Below are positions 40,557 to 50,433 of a DNA stretch of 64,000 nucleotides, in pieces. The stretch covers positions 2,976,001 to 3,040,000 of the forward strand of contig NZ_CP150481.1 of NCBI RefSeq assembly GCF_047922965.1, written 5' to 3'. Position numbers and translations under genes: made by a program. Under the pieces are notes generated by a model. It worked only from the letters and a program-made list of their open reading frames with translations. It was not told the origin of the DNA and made no database searches. Source of the stretch: Neptunicella plasticusilytica. Lineage in GTDB: Bacteria > Pseudomonadota > Gammaproteobacteria > Enterobacterales > Alteromonadaceae. The stretch's first letter is position 1. Each line of letters opens with the position of its first letter.

Positions 40557-42359
40557 ATGGCTGGACGAATTCCCCGTGACTTTATTGACGATCTAATCGC
40601 CCGCAGCGATATCGTGGAAGTGATCGACAGCCGTGTCAGACTCAAGAAAGCCGGTAAAAATCATCAGGCCTGCTGCCCTTTTCATAATGAAAAGAGCCCT
40701 TCTTTTACCGTTAGCCAAGAAAAACAGTTTTATCATTGTTTCGGTTGTGGCGCGCACGGTAATGTCATCTCGTTTTTGATGGAACATGACAGGCTGGAAT
40801 TCCCCGAAGCGATTGAAGAACTGGCCCATTATCATGGTGTAGAAGTTCCGCGCGAGGAAAGTACAACTCCGGTCTTTAGTGCTGAACAAAAACAGCAAAG
40901 GCAGGATGACTACGAATTACTTGAAAAAGTCGCGCGCTTTTTTGCCCATCAGCTTAAACATCACCAGCAAGGCAGCAAGGCAGTCGACTATCTTAAAGGA
41001 CGCGGGCTAAGCGGCGAAGTGGTGAAAACCTTCGGTATCGGTTACGCCCCGCCAGAATGGGATACGGCTTTAGGGGCTTTTGGCCGCACCCCACAATTGC
41101 AGCAGCAATTGGTGGATCTGGCCATTGTCAGCCAAAACGACAAAGGCCGTCGCTTTGACTTTTTCCGGGACAGGATCATGTTTCCCATTCGTGATAAGCG
41201 CGGCCGGGTTATCGGGTTTGGCGGACGGGTACTGGAGAAAAACGATGGCCCCAAATACCTCAACTCACCAGAAACCCGTGTATTCCATAAAGGCAACGAA
41301 TTATACGGTTTATTTCAGTTAAAACAGGCGCACCGCAGCCCAACTCGTACGCTGATCGTTGAAGGCTATATGGATGTGGTGGCATTGGCCCAATTCGGTA
41401 TTGATTACGCCGTTGCATCCCTGGGCACGGCCACAACACCTGAACATATTCAGTCGTTGTTTCGCACAGCTCCACAACTGGTTTGCTGTTACGACGGCGA
41501 TAGAGCCGGACGTGATGCAGCCTGGCGCGCCCTGCAAAACGCCCTGCCCCATTTAAAAGACGGGGTGGAAATGAAGTTTTTGTTTCTGCCCGATGGCGAA
41601 GATCCGGACACGCTGGTACGTCAAATTGGCAAAGAGGCTTTCGAGCAAAAGATTGTGCAGGATGCGATGCCACTATCACAATTTTTATTTGAGCATTTGT
41701 TAAAAAACCACCATGTTGCCAGTGACGAAGGCAAAGCGGCATTGATCACCGAAGCGGAACAATTGCTGCAACAGGTGCAAGGTGACAACCAGCGCATGCT
41801 GTTACAGGAACGGTTGCGTAAACTGGTAGGACAAAACAGCTACAAGCTGGATTTGCAGCGTGATATGCAACTGGCAAATCAACGTCGCAGCAAAGACACC
41901 AAAACAGATACAACACCGGTTAAAAATCAGCTATCTCCAGTGCGGACCATGATTAAACTGCTACTGGAACAACCGGCATTAGCCAGTCAGTGTCAGGAAG
42001 TCAATCCGGCTTTACTGAATCAGGATTTGCTTGCCGGTTTACCCATGTTGACGGAGTTACATCAATATTGTGTGTCCCATCCCACTAAAAATAGTGGCCA
42101 GATCATTGAACATTTCAGAGAGCACCCCCATGGTAGAGCTTTGGCCAAGTTGTTAATCGATAACAATGCCAGCGATGATGATGATATCACCAACTTGTTT
42201 GAGCAACGCAAGACACAGGTCTTTAAGGACAGTTTTGCCAAATTGATTGATTTGCAAATTAACAGTCGAATGGAAGAGCTATTGGCCAAATCGACGCTGA
42301 GCGGGTTAGATGAAGCAGAAAAACAGGAACTTAAAGCACTTTTAAGTGAACAAAATTAG
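40557..42359 (+). CDS. dnaG: DNA primase DnaG
   Basis: This 600-aa protein has a CHC2-type zinc domain (about residues 39-65, CCPFHNEKSPSF...YHCFGCG) and the primase RNA-polymerase and Toprim core (about 120-370, with RVIGFGGRVL, IVEGYMDVVAL and CYDGDRAGRDAAWRA). A C-terminal DnaB-interacting domain follows (about 450-600). It makes RNA primers at the replication fork. Length is close to E. coli DnaG (581 aa). The gene follows a terminator and precedes rpoD by 97 bp. Confidence 0.96.
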   Translation: MAGRIPRDFIDDLIARSDIVEVIDSRVRLKKAGKNHQACCPFHNEKSPSFTVSQEKQFYHCFGCGAHGNVISFLMEHDRLEFPEAIEELAHYHGVEVPREESTTPVFSAEQKQQRQDDYELLEKVARFFAHQLKHHQQGSKAVDYLKGRGLSGEVVKTFGIGYAPPEWDTALGAFGRTPQLQQQLVDLAIVSQNDKGRRFDFFRDRIMFPIRDKRGRVIGFGGRVLEKNDGPKYLNSPETRVFHKGNELYGLFQLKQAHRSPTRTLIVEGYMDVVALAQFGIDYAVASLGTATTPEHIQSLFRTAPQLVCCYDGDRAGRDAAWRALQNALPHLKDGVEMKFLFLPDGEDPDTLVRQIGKEAFEQKIVQDAMPLSQFLFEHLLKNHHVASDEGKAALITEAEQLLQQVQGDNQRMLLQERLRKLVGQNSYKLDLQRDMQLANQRRSKDTKTDTTPVKNQLSPVRTMIKLLLEQPALASQCQEVNPALLNQDLLAGLPMLTELHQYCVSHPTKNSGQIIEHFREHPHGRALAKLLIDNNASDDDDITNLFEQRKTQVFKDSFAKLIDLQINSRMEELLAKSTLSGLDEAEKQELKALLSEQN

Positions 42360-42389
42360 TCCTGCCTATGGATGAAAGTTACACATATC

Positions 42390-42398
42390 TGCTATACT
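42390..42398 (+). promoter_or_regulatory. Candidate extended -10 promoter of rpoD
   Basis: TGC-TATACT forms an extended -10 element 58 bp before the rpoD ATG, inside the dnaG-rpoD gap. No good -35 is visible, as is common for extended -10 promoters. Confidence 0.45.
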
Positions 42399-42456
42399 GG
42401 CGAATTCGCCCCGTCCCTTTAAATCGTATTAAATTTTAACTACTGGAAGTCTTTAT

Positions 42457-44295
42457 ATGGTGTCAAACAAGCAGTCTCAGATAAAACTCCTGATCGCCAA
42501 AGGCAAGGAACAGGGATACCTGACCTTTGCAGAGGTGAATGATCACCTTCCACAGGACATCGTTGATTCAGATCAAATCGAAGATATCGTTCGTATGATC
42601 AACGATATGGGCATCAAAGTGTTTGAAAATGCCCCTGACGCTGACGAATTGTTAATGCAAGAAAGTGCTGCCGATGAAGATGCTGCAGAAGCTGCGGCAC
42701 AGGCACTGGCAACAGTAGAAAGCGAAATTGGCCGTACCACCGATCCGGTGCGTATGTATATGCGTGAAATGGGCACGGTGGAACTGCTTACCCGTGAAGG
42801 CGAAATTGTTATCGCCAAACGTATTGAAGAAGGCATTAATGAGGTTCAGTGCTCTGTCGCCGAGTATCCTGAAGCTATTACCTATCTGCTTGATCAATGG
42901 GACTTGTACGAAGCGGAAGAAATCAGATTAAGTGATATCGTGATCGGTTTTATCGATCCCAATGCTGAAGACGATATTGCCCCCACAGCTACCCACGTCG
43001 GTTCCGAATTGTCCAAAGAAGAGCTGGACGATGAAGACGATGACGGTGACGACGACGATGCCGAGGAAGAAGAAGACACCGGTCTGGATCCTGAACTTGC
43101 GCGTGAAAAATTCAATGCTTTGCGTGGCCAGTACAATAAAACACGTGATGCAATCGCCAGCAAAGGCCGTAGCCATGCCAGTGCCAAGAAAGAAATTGCC
43201 GAACTAAGCGAAATATTTAAAGAATTCCGCTTGGTACCCAAACAGTTTGATCGCATGGTTAAAAACATGCGTGGCATGATGAATCGTGTGCGTGTGCAAG
43301 AGCGTCTGGTAATGAAGCATTGCGTCGTACAAGCTAAAATGCCGAAAAAAGAATTTATGAAAGCCTTTGCCGGTAATGAAACCAGCACTGACTGGATTGA
43401 GAAGATTTTTGCTTCTAACAAGCCTTATGTGGAAGCTTTGTCAGAATACCGCGAAGAGCTGGAACGTAGCGTTAGTAAACTGAACCATGTTGAAGAAGAA
43501 ACCGGCTTAAGCATTGTTGATATTAAAGATATCAACCGCCGGATGTCGATTGGTGAAGCCAAGGCGCGTCGGGCCAAAAAAGAAATGGTCGAGGCCAACT
43601 TGCGTTTGGTTATCTCCATCGCCAAAAAATACACCAACCGTGGTTTGCAGTTCCTGGATCTGATTCAGGAAGGTAATATCGGCTTGATGAAAGCGGTAGA
43701 CAAGTTTGAATATCGCCGTGGTTACAAGTTCTCAACCTATGCCACCTGGTGGATCCGTCAGGCCATCACCCGTTCAATTGCGGATCAGGCACGTACCATT
43801 CGTATTCCGGTACATATGATTGAAACGATTAACAAATTGAATCGTATCTCTCGCCAGATGCTGCAGGAAATGGGACGTGAACCGACTCCGGAAGAATTAT
43901 CCGAGCGTATGGTGATGCCGGAAGACAAGATCCGTAAGGTACTGAAAATAGCCAAAGAGCCGATCTCGATGGAAACACCCATCGGTGATGATGAAGATTC
44001 ACATCTGGGTGACTTTATTGAGGACAGCACTATTGTCCAGCCTTTGGACTCAGCCACTTCAGGTAACCTTAAAGGCGCCACTCAGGAAGTACTGGCAGGC
44101 TTGACGGCCCGTGAAGCCAAAGTACTCAGAATGCGTTTTGGTATCGATATGAACACCGACCATACGCTGGAAGAAGTAGGTAAGCAGTTTGACGTTACCC
44201 GTGAGCGTATCCGTCAAATCGAAGCCAAGGCATTACGTAAATTGCGCCACCCCAGCCGCTCGGAGCAGCTGCGCAGTTTCCTGGATGATCAATAA
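42457..44295 (+). CDS. rpoD: RNA polymerase primary sigma factor RpoD (sigma-70)
   Basis: This 612-aa protein has region 1.1 (about residues 1-80), region 1.2 (DPVRMYMREMGTVELLTREG), and a non-conserved insert with a very acidic tract (about 190-210). Region 2 contains RGLQFLDLIQEGNIGLMKAV and YKFSTYATWWIRQAI, and region 4.2 ends with TLEEVGKQFDVTRERIRQIE. It directs housekeeping transcription. Length and order match E. coli (613 aa). Confidence 0.98.
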   Translation: MVSNKQSQIKLLIAKGKEQGYLTFAEVNDHLPQDIVDSDQIEDIVRMINDMGIKVFENAPDADELLMQESAADEDAAEAAAQALATVESEIGRTTDPVRMYMREMGTVELLTREGEIVIAKRIEEGINEVQCSVAEYPEAITYLLDQWDLYEAEEIRLSDIVIGFIDPNAEDDIAPTATHVGSELSKEELDDEDDDGDDDDAEEEEDTGLDPELAREKFNALRGQYNKTRDAIASKGRSHASAKKEIAELSEIFKEFRLVPKQFDRMVKNMRGMMNRVRVQERLVMKHCVVQAKMPKKEFMKAFAGNETSTDWIEKIFASNKPYVEALSEYREELERSVSKLNHVEEETGLSIVDIKDINRRMSIGEAKARRAKKEMVEANLRLVISIAKKYTNRGLQFLDLIQEGNIGLMKAVDKFEYRRGYKFSTYATWWIRQAITRSIADQARTIRIPVHMIETINKLNRISRQMLQEMGREPTPEELSERMVMPEDKIRKVLKIAKEPISMETPIGDDEDSHLGDFIEDSTIVQPLDSATSGNLKGATQEVLAGLTAREAKVLRMRFGIDMNTDHTLEEVGKQFDVTRERIRQIEAKALRKLRHPSRSEQLRSFLDDQ

Positions 44296-44320
44296 AATTT
44301 ATCCGGCTGATATCCAATAA

Positions 44321-44350
44321 CCAAAAAGCACCTATGTAGGTGCTTTTTGG
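44321..44350 (+). terminator. Rho-independent terminator of rpoD
   Basis: CCAAAAAGCACCTA and TAGGTGCTTTTTGG form a perfect 14-bp stem around TG, with a T run in the right arm, 26 bp after the rpoD stop. Confidence 0.92.
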
Positions 44351-44368
44351 TTTCTGCGACATGCTTTA

Positions 44369-44666
44369 CTAGGGCGTGTTGATCTTTGGTGTATGAATTT
44401 TGTTCAAGTCCAACACCTTCTGGTCGCGACGCCGGGTTGCAGGCCCTTACGTTTAAAATAAGGGGTCTAAGTCAAAATCCGGCAACAAAGAGCAGAAGGT
44501 GTTGGGTTGAACCCCTTTCTTTAAAACCGTGGGGGCAGTGTTTGTAGCGCATTTCTACAGCGTTATCGCTCGCTTATGTAGAATAACTACACCACACTCG
44601 CTCTGCCTTGTATAAATACGCTACAAACTGCTGCAAAAACACACACCAAAGATCAACACGCCCTAG
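44369..44666. mobile_element. MITE-like element with 24-bp terminal inverted repeats
   Basis: The 298-bp segment begins and ends with perfect 24-bp inverted repeats (44369-44392 and 44643-44666). Both outermost ends are CTAG, so CTAG is probably a 4-bp target duplication and the element proper is 44373-44662 with 20-bp ends starting GGCGTGTTGATC. The interior has no usable open frame but contains nested inverted repeats: 44410-44422 with 44493-44505 (13 bp), 44444-44449 with 44459-44464, 44540-44549 with 44619-44628 (10 bp), and 44577-44581 with 44587-44591. CTAR-type targets point to an IS5-type transposase acting in trans (inference). It fills the gap between the rpoD terminator and the M14 peptidase gene. 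Confidence 0.85.
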
Positions 44667-44673
44667 AGAAGCT

Positions 44674-46041
44674 TCACTCACCTCGTGGTAAGTCTATCAG
44701 CTCACTATTTATCAATACGCGTCTTTCATCCTGTTTGACCATCATCAGCGCGGCAGGCATGCCTCTAAGTGGCCTTTCGGCTTGCATTTTTAGGCTAAAG
44801 ACAATGGGATAACCTGACTGGTTTTTAATGCTGTCACGCTCACCCGAAAACTGGCAGTAACCTTGTTTAAGCAATTCAATATAACGAGCTTTAGTAAGCT
44901 GCAAGGTTTTGTCACCAGACAATGGGTAACTTTTACAGGCTTGATACTTCCACCCTGTTGCATCCACACGGCTAAATGCGTCAAAAGTGGATAAATCCCC
45001 CACTTCATCAATACGCCCGGTCGCGAGGCTACGATTAAGCCTCATCCCGATATCGAGCAAATAGCTTTGAGCGCCGGTATTAACTGTTAAATTACTAACA
45101 ATCACGTCCTTAAATGCATTGCTGTTATTAAATGGAATAGATAAATATGCATCGGTGGTTTGCTGCAAATAACTTTGATCAGCAATGCTGCTAATTGCCG
45201 CATGCAACATGGCGAGATTAGTTTTTCTGGCCACCTGACGATTAGGATCATTCGGGTAAGCACCAGATTCTATCAGGATTGTACTTATGCCCATCTTCGA
45301 GAAATTATCACCAAAGGCACGCGGCGCAAAGGTATCATCATAGCGCCCCATATGACCGGGAATAATTTCGTCGCCCACTTGTTTAAGCACTCCAATGAGT
45401 TGCATTGCACGGCGGCGTGAATCATTCACCTCTTTAGCCGCATTAAAAGCTGGAGCTAACAATGAAATCGTTGCGGTATTACCGCTGTTACCGGCGCCGT
45501 AATAGGCATTTTGATCATGTAAGTTGAAACCAAAATCGGGCTTTATCGATTTAGCCAGCGACATGAGAACACGCCCTTCCGGGGTTTGCAGACGTCTGGC
45601 ATCACGATTGATATCGATATCCTGAATATTGTAACGTTGAGATAGTTCGGCGCCGTCAGGGTTGATCATCGGTACCAGATACAGACTGATTTCATCCTGC
45701 CAGCTAGCCAGCCATTGCGGGCGTTGATGGATCATGTTCAGTAAATCAAATACCGCGCCGGTGGCCGTGGGTTCGTCGCCATGCATTTGTGACCACATCA
45801 GTATTTTGGTTTTACCTTTACCGACCTTGAACTGATAAATTCCGCGGCCTTGCGCAGATTCACCCACCTGGCTGACTTCAACCTCCTTATACTGTTTAGT
45901 CTTGTCAATATATGGCACGATATCCGCGTGTTTGATTTGGCGTTTATCCAGGCCGGGTACCTGATATTGTTCAAAAGACACAGGCTGTGAACAGACCTGA
46001 AAACTGCAAAGGGTGAGTAAAATTAAGCTTATTCTTCTCAT
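44674..46041 (-). CDS. Exported M14 family zinc carboxypeptidase
   Basis: This 455-aa protein has a signal peptide (about residues 1-18). The M14 zinc site reads MWSQMHGDEPTATGAV (HxxE, His and Glu), the third ligand His is in FGFNLHDQNAYYG, the substrate Arg in DINRDARR, and a catalytic-type Glu in ILIESGAYPND. M14 enzymes remove C-terminal residues from peptides, including peptidoglycan stem peptides. The divergent neighbour is an S66 LD-carboxypeptidase, so a shared role in wall-peptide processing is possible. Its stop lies 8 bp from the right end of the MITE-like element. Confidence 0.87.
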   Translation of the reverse strand: MRRISLILLTLCSFQVCSQPVSFEQYQVPGLDKRQIKHADIVPYIDKTKQYKEVEVSQVGESAQGRGIYQFKVGKGKTKILMWSQMHGDEPTATGAVFDLLNMIHQRPQWLASWQDEISLYLVPMINPDGAELSQRYNIQDIDINRDARRLQTPEGRVLMSLAKSIKPDFGFNLHDQNAYYGAGNSGNTATISLLAPAFNAAKEVNDSRRRAMQLIGVLKQVGDEIIPGHMGRYDDTFAPRAFGDNFSKMGISTILIESGAYPNDPNRQVARKTNLAMLHAAISSIADQSYLQQTTDAYLSIPFNNSNAFKDVIVSNLTVNTGAQSYLLDIGMRLNRSLATGRIDEVGDLSTFDAFSRVDATGWKYQACKSYPLSGDKTLQLTKARYIELLKQGYCQFSGERDSIKNQSGYPIVFSLKMQAERPLRGMPAALMMVKQDERRVLINSELIDLPRGE

Positions 46042-46166
46042 TTTTTATTACAAATTATTGTATGATTTGTAATAAATTAACATTCGGGTGATGTAGGCTC
46101 AAGTCACATTAACTCATTTTGTCGTCAAATCATCTTAACTTAATATAAAAATAACAGGAGCGAGAA

Positions 46167-47213
46167 ATGGACCGCAGAACCTTTGTCAAAGCCTCTACTC
46201 TGGGTATGTTACTCAGCCAGTCTTCACTGGTGTCAGCTAAGTCTTCCCAACCATCTTCTGCTCAATCCGTTTTTCCAAAGCGCCTCAAGCAAGGCGATAC
46301 CGTCGCGTTGGTCGCCCCCGCAGGCGCATTAAACCAGAAAGTGGAACTGGAAATAGCCGTTGAGTCATTTCAGGCCATCGGGCTGAAGGTTAAAGTAGGC
46401 AAGCATGTACTCGACAGGGATGGCTATTTTGCCGGTACCGATCAAGACAGAGCTGCCGATATTAACGACGCTTTTTCCGATCCGGAGGTCAAAGGCATTA
46501 TCGCCGTGCGCGGTGGTTGGGGATGCAACCGCATATTACCTTTCCTCGATTTCGATATGATTGCCCAAAATCCCAAGGTATTGCTCGGTTACAGTGACAT
46601 TACCACCCTGCTAAACGGCCTATATCAACATTCTGGACTGGTGTCTTTTCATGGGCCGGTAGGTATTTCTTACTGGGGGCAGGATCAAGCCGAACAGATG
46701 CGTAAAATGATTTTCGAAGGTGGCAAGTTCATCATCAAAAATCAGCCTGACAAAGATGAAAAGGCACTAACCCAGCGTAAAAATCGCATTCAGGTGATTA
46801 ATTCGGGTAAAGCTACAGGCCGTTTGGTGGGGGGAAATTTGACAGTTTTGACCAGTCTGGTCGGTACACCTTACTTACCGGATATGCAGGGAAAAATCCT
46901 GTTTCTGGAAGATGTTAGCGAATCGATTTACCGTATAGACCGCTATCTATCCACTTTGCAACTGGCGGGAAAACTGCAGCAATTAGCGGGTGTGGCGTTT
47001 GGTCAATGCTCGGATTGTAATCCAGAAAAAGGTTATGGCGGTTTCACCTTGTTGCAAATTCTGGAGCACTATTTTAAACCACTAGGCATCCCCGCTTATA
47101 TGGGTGGCCAGTTTGGGCATGTCAGGGACAATAATATTCTACCAATTGGGGTTAATGTCGAGCTGGATGCCGATCAGGGTAGTCTACGTTTATTAGAATC
47201 TCCGGTTAGTTAA
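46167..47213 (+). CDS. LD-carboxypeptidase (peptidase S66), Tat-exported type
   Basis: This 348-aa protein has an N-terminal Tat-like signal (MDRRTFVKASTLG). The S66 fold shows LKQGDTVALVAPAG, the nucleophile Ser in LLGYSDITTLLNGL, the Glu in ILFLEDVSESIYRIDR, and the catalytic His in QFGHVRDNN. S66 enzymes cleave the L-D bond of tetrapeptides in murein recycling. Classical LdcA is cytoplasmic; the signal suggests a periplasmic form. A ribosome site (AGGAG) precedes the ATG. Divergent from the M14 gene with a 125-bp gap. Confidence 0.88.
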   Translation: MDRRTFVKASTLGMLLSQSSLVSAKSSQPSSAQSVFPKRLKQGDTVALVAPAGALNQKVELEIAVESFQAIGLKVKVGKHVLDRDGYFAGTDQDRAADINDAFSDPEVKGIIAVRGGWGCNRILPFLDFDMIAQNPKVLLGYSDITTLLNGLYQHSGLVSFHGPVGISYWGQDQAEQMRKMIFEGGKFIIKNQPDKDEKALTQRKNRIQVINSGKATGRLVGGNLTVLTSLVGTPYLPDMQGKILFLEDVSESIYRIDRYLSTLQLAGKLQQLAGVAFGQCSDCNPEKGYGGFTLLQILEHYFKPLGIPAYMGGQFGHVRDNNILPIGVNVELDADQGSLRLLESPVS

Positions 47214-47236
47214 TCCAGCACTGATTAAACTGCACT

Positions 47237-47271
47237 AAAAAAGCCGCGAGCTAAACAGCTCGCGGCTTTTT
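47237..47271. terminator. Bidirectional terminator between the S66 gene and the RND pump
   Basis: AAAAAAGCCGCGAGCT and AGCTCGCGGCTTTTT form a near-perfect stem of 15-16 bp with an AAAC loop, with A and T runs suited to both convergent genes. Confidence 0.92.
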
Positions 47272-47316
47272 GTTTCAGCCTAGTTAACCTGAGTCCATAC
47301 ATCAAACTCAGGTTAA

Positions 47317-50300
47317 TTAATCTTCCCGATGAATATCCGGATGTTCGGCTTCCAGTTTGTCAAGCTGGCGGCTGATTTCCAGTGGCGAACCGGTATTGCG
47401 GCAAATCCAGTAATAAGCGGTTGGAATAACAAACAAGGTCATAAAGGTGGCAAATAGCACACCGGCAAAAATCACCATACCGATCACCTGACGGCTCTCG
47501 GCTCCCGGCCCCACCGCCAACACCAGTGGCAAGGCGCTAAAAACGGTGGTGAATCCGGTCATAACTATCGGTCTTAAACGTTGTGCTGCAGCCCTTTTTA
47601 ATGCCTGTTCAAATCCCATTCCGGCATCACGCAACTGGTTGGCAAACTCGACAATCAATATGCCGTTTTTGGCCGCCAGGCCAATCAACATTACCAGGCC
47701 TATCTGACTGTAGATATTGATAGTCATGCCGGAAAAGTACAGCCCGGCAAAAGCGCCAACCAGTGCCATCGGCACAGTTAGCATAATCACCAGCGGATGA
47801 ACAAAACTTTCGAACTGGGCCGCCAGTACCAGATAAGTCACTGCCAGTGCCAAAATAAAGATAAACACCACCGAGTTACCTGATTCCTGATACAACTGGG
47901 ATTCGCCTTTGTAATCCACCGATGCATTATCGGGCAATTCGGTCTTGACAATATTATTCAGATAGTCCAGCGCCTGCCCAAGGGTATAACCCTCCGCCAA
48001 ATTAGCACTAATGGTAATGCTGCGCATTCGGTTATAGCGATTCAACTGCGACGAAGTTGCCTGCTCTTTAAAACTCAGTAAATTATCCAGCGGAATAAGC
48101 TTGTTGCTGCGCTGGGAACGCACGTACAAATTGTTGATATTCTGAGGACTGCGATAGTCATCTTCGATGCCTTTCATGATGACATAATATTCTTCACCCC
48201 GATCCAGATAGGTCGAAACCCGGCGCTGCCCCAGCATGGTTTCCAACGTGCGGCCAATATCACCGATCGACACGCCCATATCCGCGGCGCGATCCCTGTC
48301 GATATTGACCATTAATTGCGGCCAGGTTTCTTTATAGTCCGAATCTATTCTTAACAGGTTAGGATTCTCGGCGGCTTTGGTCATCAGAATATCCCGCCAT
48401 TCCACCAGTTCTTCATAGGTATTGCCTTGCAACACAAACTGTACCGGGCGCCCTGCACCACCGGATAAGCCGCTGCGACTAAAGGTAAACGCCTGTACAT
48501 CAGGGATCACCGACAATTTTTCACTGACCTCATCCATCAGCTCGAAAGTCGACTTGTTGCGGTCTTTCCAGTCCGCGGTACCCACAATGGCGATACCGGA
48601 ACTGTTACCCCAGCCGGGTGTTCTTACCAGTATTTTCTTGATATCGCCCATATCAAGGTAGGGCAACAAGATAGCCTCAACTTTACGCATATTGGCAGCA
48701 TTGCTTTCAAAACTGGCACCTTCAGCACCTTTCACCTGCACATAAAAATTACCCCGGTCTTCCTTGGGAACAAATTCGCTGGGCACCTGATTGCTCAGTT
48801 GATACAACGCCAGTACACTCAAGACGACAACCAGCAACGTTACTAATGGCTGATGGATCGTCTTGCCTATGGCGGAAAAATAACTGTTTTCAAAGCGCTG
48901 AAAATTACGATCCATCCAACTGCCCAAACCACTATTGCGCTCGGTTTTACGCAACAACCGCGAACACATCATGGGGGACAAGGTTAGCGCGGTAAAACAG
49001 GAAAAGCCGACAGCGGCAGCAATCGCTAACGCAAACTCGGTAAATAAACGGCCAATGTTGCCTTGCAAGAACACTAGCGGTACAAATACCGCGATCAACA
49101 CCAGGGTTGTTGCGACCACCGCAAATCCCACCTGACGCGCACCACGATAGGCAGCCAGTAACGGCGGTTCTCCTTCTTCGATACGCCGATGGATATTTTC
49201 CAGCACCACAATGGCATCATCCACAACCAGTCCAATCGCCAAAACCATCGCCAATAACGTCAGCAAGTTGATGGAAAAACCCAACGCATACATCACAATA
49301 AAAGCGCCAATCAGCGACACAGGAACAGTAACAGCCGGGATCAGCGTGGCTCGGACATTCCCCAGAAACAGGAAGATAATAATCACCACCAATGCAATAG
49401 CAATCCACAAGGTGTTGTACACCTCATCAATCGAGCCTTCGATAAACACTGACGAATCATAACTGGCGACAATAAATATATTATCCGGCAAGGTTTGTTC
49501 TATTTCTCCGATGGCTTTTTTGACTTTGCGCGCCACTTCCAGCGTGTTGGCTTTGGACTGTTTAACAATCCCCAAACCCACCATGTTGACACCTTCACCA
49601 CGAAACTCGGTTTTGTCGTCTTCCGAACCCAGTTCCACCTTAGCAACTTCACCCAGCTTAATCAGATAACCGTCGTCACCTTCTTTAATGGTTAAATCGG
49701 CAAAATCTTCCGGTGACAGGAAATTACGCGCCACCCTGACTTCAAAATAACGTTCGGTGGATTCCACTTGCCCGGCAGGTAACTCGACATTCTCGGAGCG
49801 GATGACATTTTCAATGTCAGTCACAGTAATGCCACGCGCCGCCATGGCATTGCGATCCAGCCACACCTTCATGGCATACCGCCGCCCACCACCAATCTGT
49901 ACCCGTGCCACTCCGTCGACTACTGACAGACGATCAGCCAGATAGCGATCGGCGTAATCGGTCAGCTCCATGACCGACATGCTGTCACTGCGCAGGTTAT
50001 ACCAGACCACAGCCTGTTCATCGGAGTCCGATTTAAACACTTCGGGTGGCTCTGCTTGTTCAGGCAAGTTGTTTAATGCCCTGCTGACCCGCTCACGCAC
50101 GTCATTGGACGCGGCATCAATATCGCGTGATAAGTCAAACTCGATGGAAATACTGGAGCGTCCATTACGGCTGCTGGAGGTGATATTTTTAATCCCGGCA
50201 ATACCACTGATACGATCTTCCAGTAATTGGGTAATACGGGTTTCAATAATATTGGCCGACGCGCCTGGATAGTTGGTATTAATCGATACAATGGGCGGAT

Positions 50301-50421
50301 CGATATCCGGGTATTCTCGCAGGCTCAGGTAACTGATAGCCACGATACCAAATACCACCAGCAACAAATTAATAACGATGGCAAAGACTGGGCGTTTTAC
50401 TGATATATCAGACAGGATCAT
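47317..50421 (-). CDS. RND efflux pump inner-membrane transporter (HAE1/AcrB type)
   Basis: This 1034-aa protein has the twelve-helix RND layout with two large periplasmic loops. TM4 carries the proton-relay aspartates (AIGLVVDDAIVVLENIH), and the N-terminus MILSDISVKRPVFAIVINLL is typical. It works as a proton-drug antiporter with the adaptor encoded 12 bp upstream and an outer-membrane channel of the TolC type, which is not encoded here. The adaptor and pump resemble the MexJK or VexEF-like groups; the substrate is not predictable. Confidence 0.93.
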   Translation of the reverse strand: MILSDISVKRPVFAIVINLLLVVFGIVAISYLSLREYPDIDPPIVSINTNYPGASANIIETRITQLLEDRISGIAGIKNITSSSRNGRSSISIEFDLSRDIDAASNDVRERVSRALNNLPEQAEPPEVFKSDSDEQAVVWYNLRSDSMSVMELTDYADRYLADRLSVVDGVARVQIGGGRRYAMKVWLDRNAMAARGITVTDIENVIRSENVELPAGQVESTERYFEVRVARNFLSPEDFADLTIKEGDDGYLIKLGEVAKVELGSEDDKTEFRGEGVNMVGLGIVKQSKANTLEVARKVKKAIGEIEQTLPDNIFIVASYDSSVFIEGSIDEVYNTLWIAIALVVIIIFLFLGNVRATLIPAVTVPVSLIGAFIVMYALGFSINLLTLLAMVLAIGLVVDDAIVVLENIHRRIEEGEPPLLAAYRGARQVGFAVVATTLVLIAVFVPLVFLQGNIGRLFTEFALAIAAAVGFSCFTALTLSPMMCSRLLRKTERNSGLGSWMDRNFQRFENSYFSAIGKTIHQPLVTLLVVVLSVLALYQLSNQVPSEFVPKEDRGNFYVQVKGAEGASFESNAANMRKVEAILLPYLDMGDIKKILVRTPGWGNSSGIAIVGTADWKDRNKSTFELMDEVSEKLSVIPDVQAFTFSRSGLSGGAGRPVQFVLQGNTYEELVEWRDILMTKAAENPNLLRIDSDYKETWPQLMVNIDRDRAADMGVSIGDIGRTLETMLGQRRVSTYLDRGEEYYVIMKGIEDDYRSPQNINNLYVRSQRSNKLIPLDNLLSFKEQATSSQLNRYNRMRSITISANLAEGYTLGQALDYLNNIVKTELPDNASVDYKGESQLYQESGNSVVFIFILALAVTYLVLAAQFESFVHPLVIMLTVPMALVGAFAGLYFSGMTINIYSQIGLVMLIGLAAKNGILIVEFANQLRDAGMGFEQALKRAAAQRLRPIVMTGFTTVFSALPLVLAVGPGAESRQVIGMVIFAGVLFATFMTLFVIPTAYYWICRNTGSPLEISRQLDKLEAEHPDIHRED

Positions 50422-50433
50422 GTGAACTGCCCC

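Noticed and set aside
41260..41742. 160-codon minus-strand open frame
   Set aside because: Entirely antisense to the dnaG Toprim region, with a His/Arg-rich composition typical of shadow frames.
42894..43421. 175-codon minus-strand open frame with a poly-Ser tract
   Set aside because: Antisense of the acidic tract of rpoD; the Ser run is only the complement of Asp/Glu codons.
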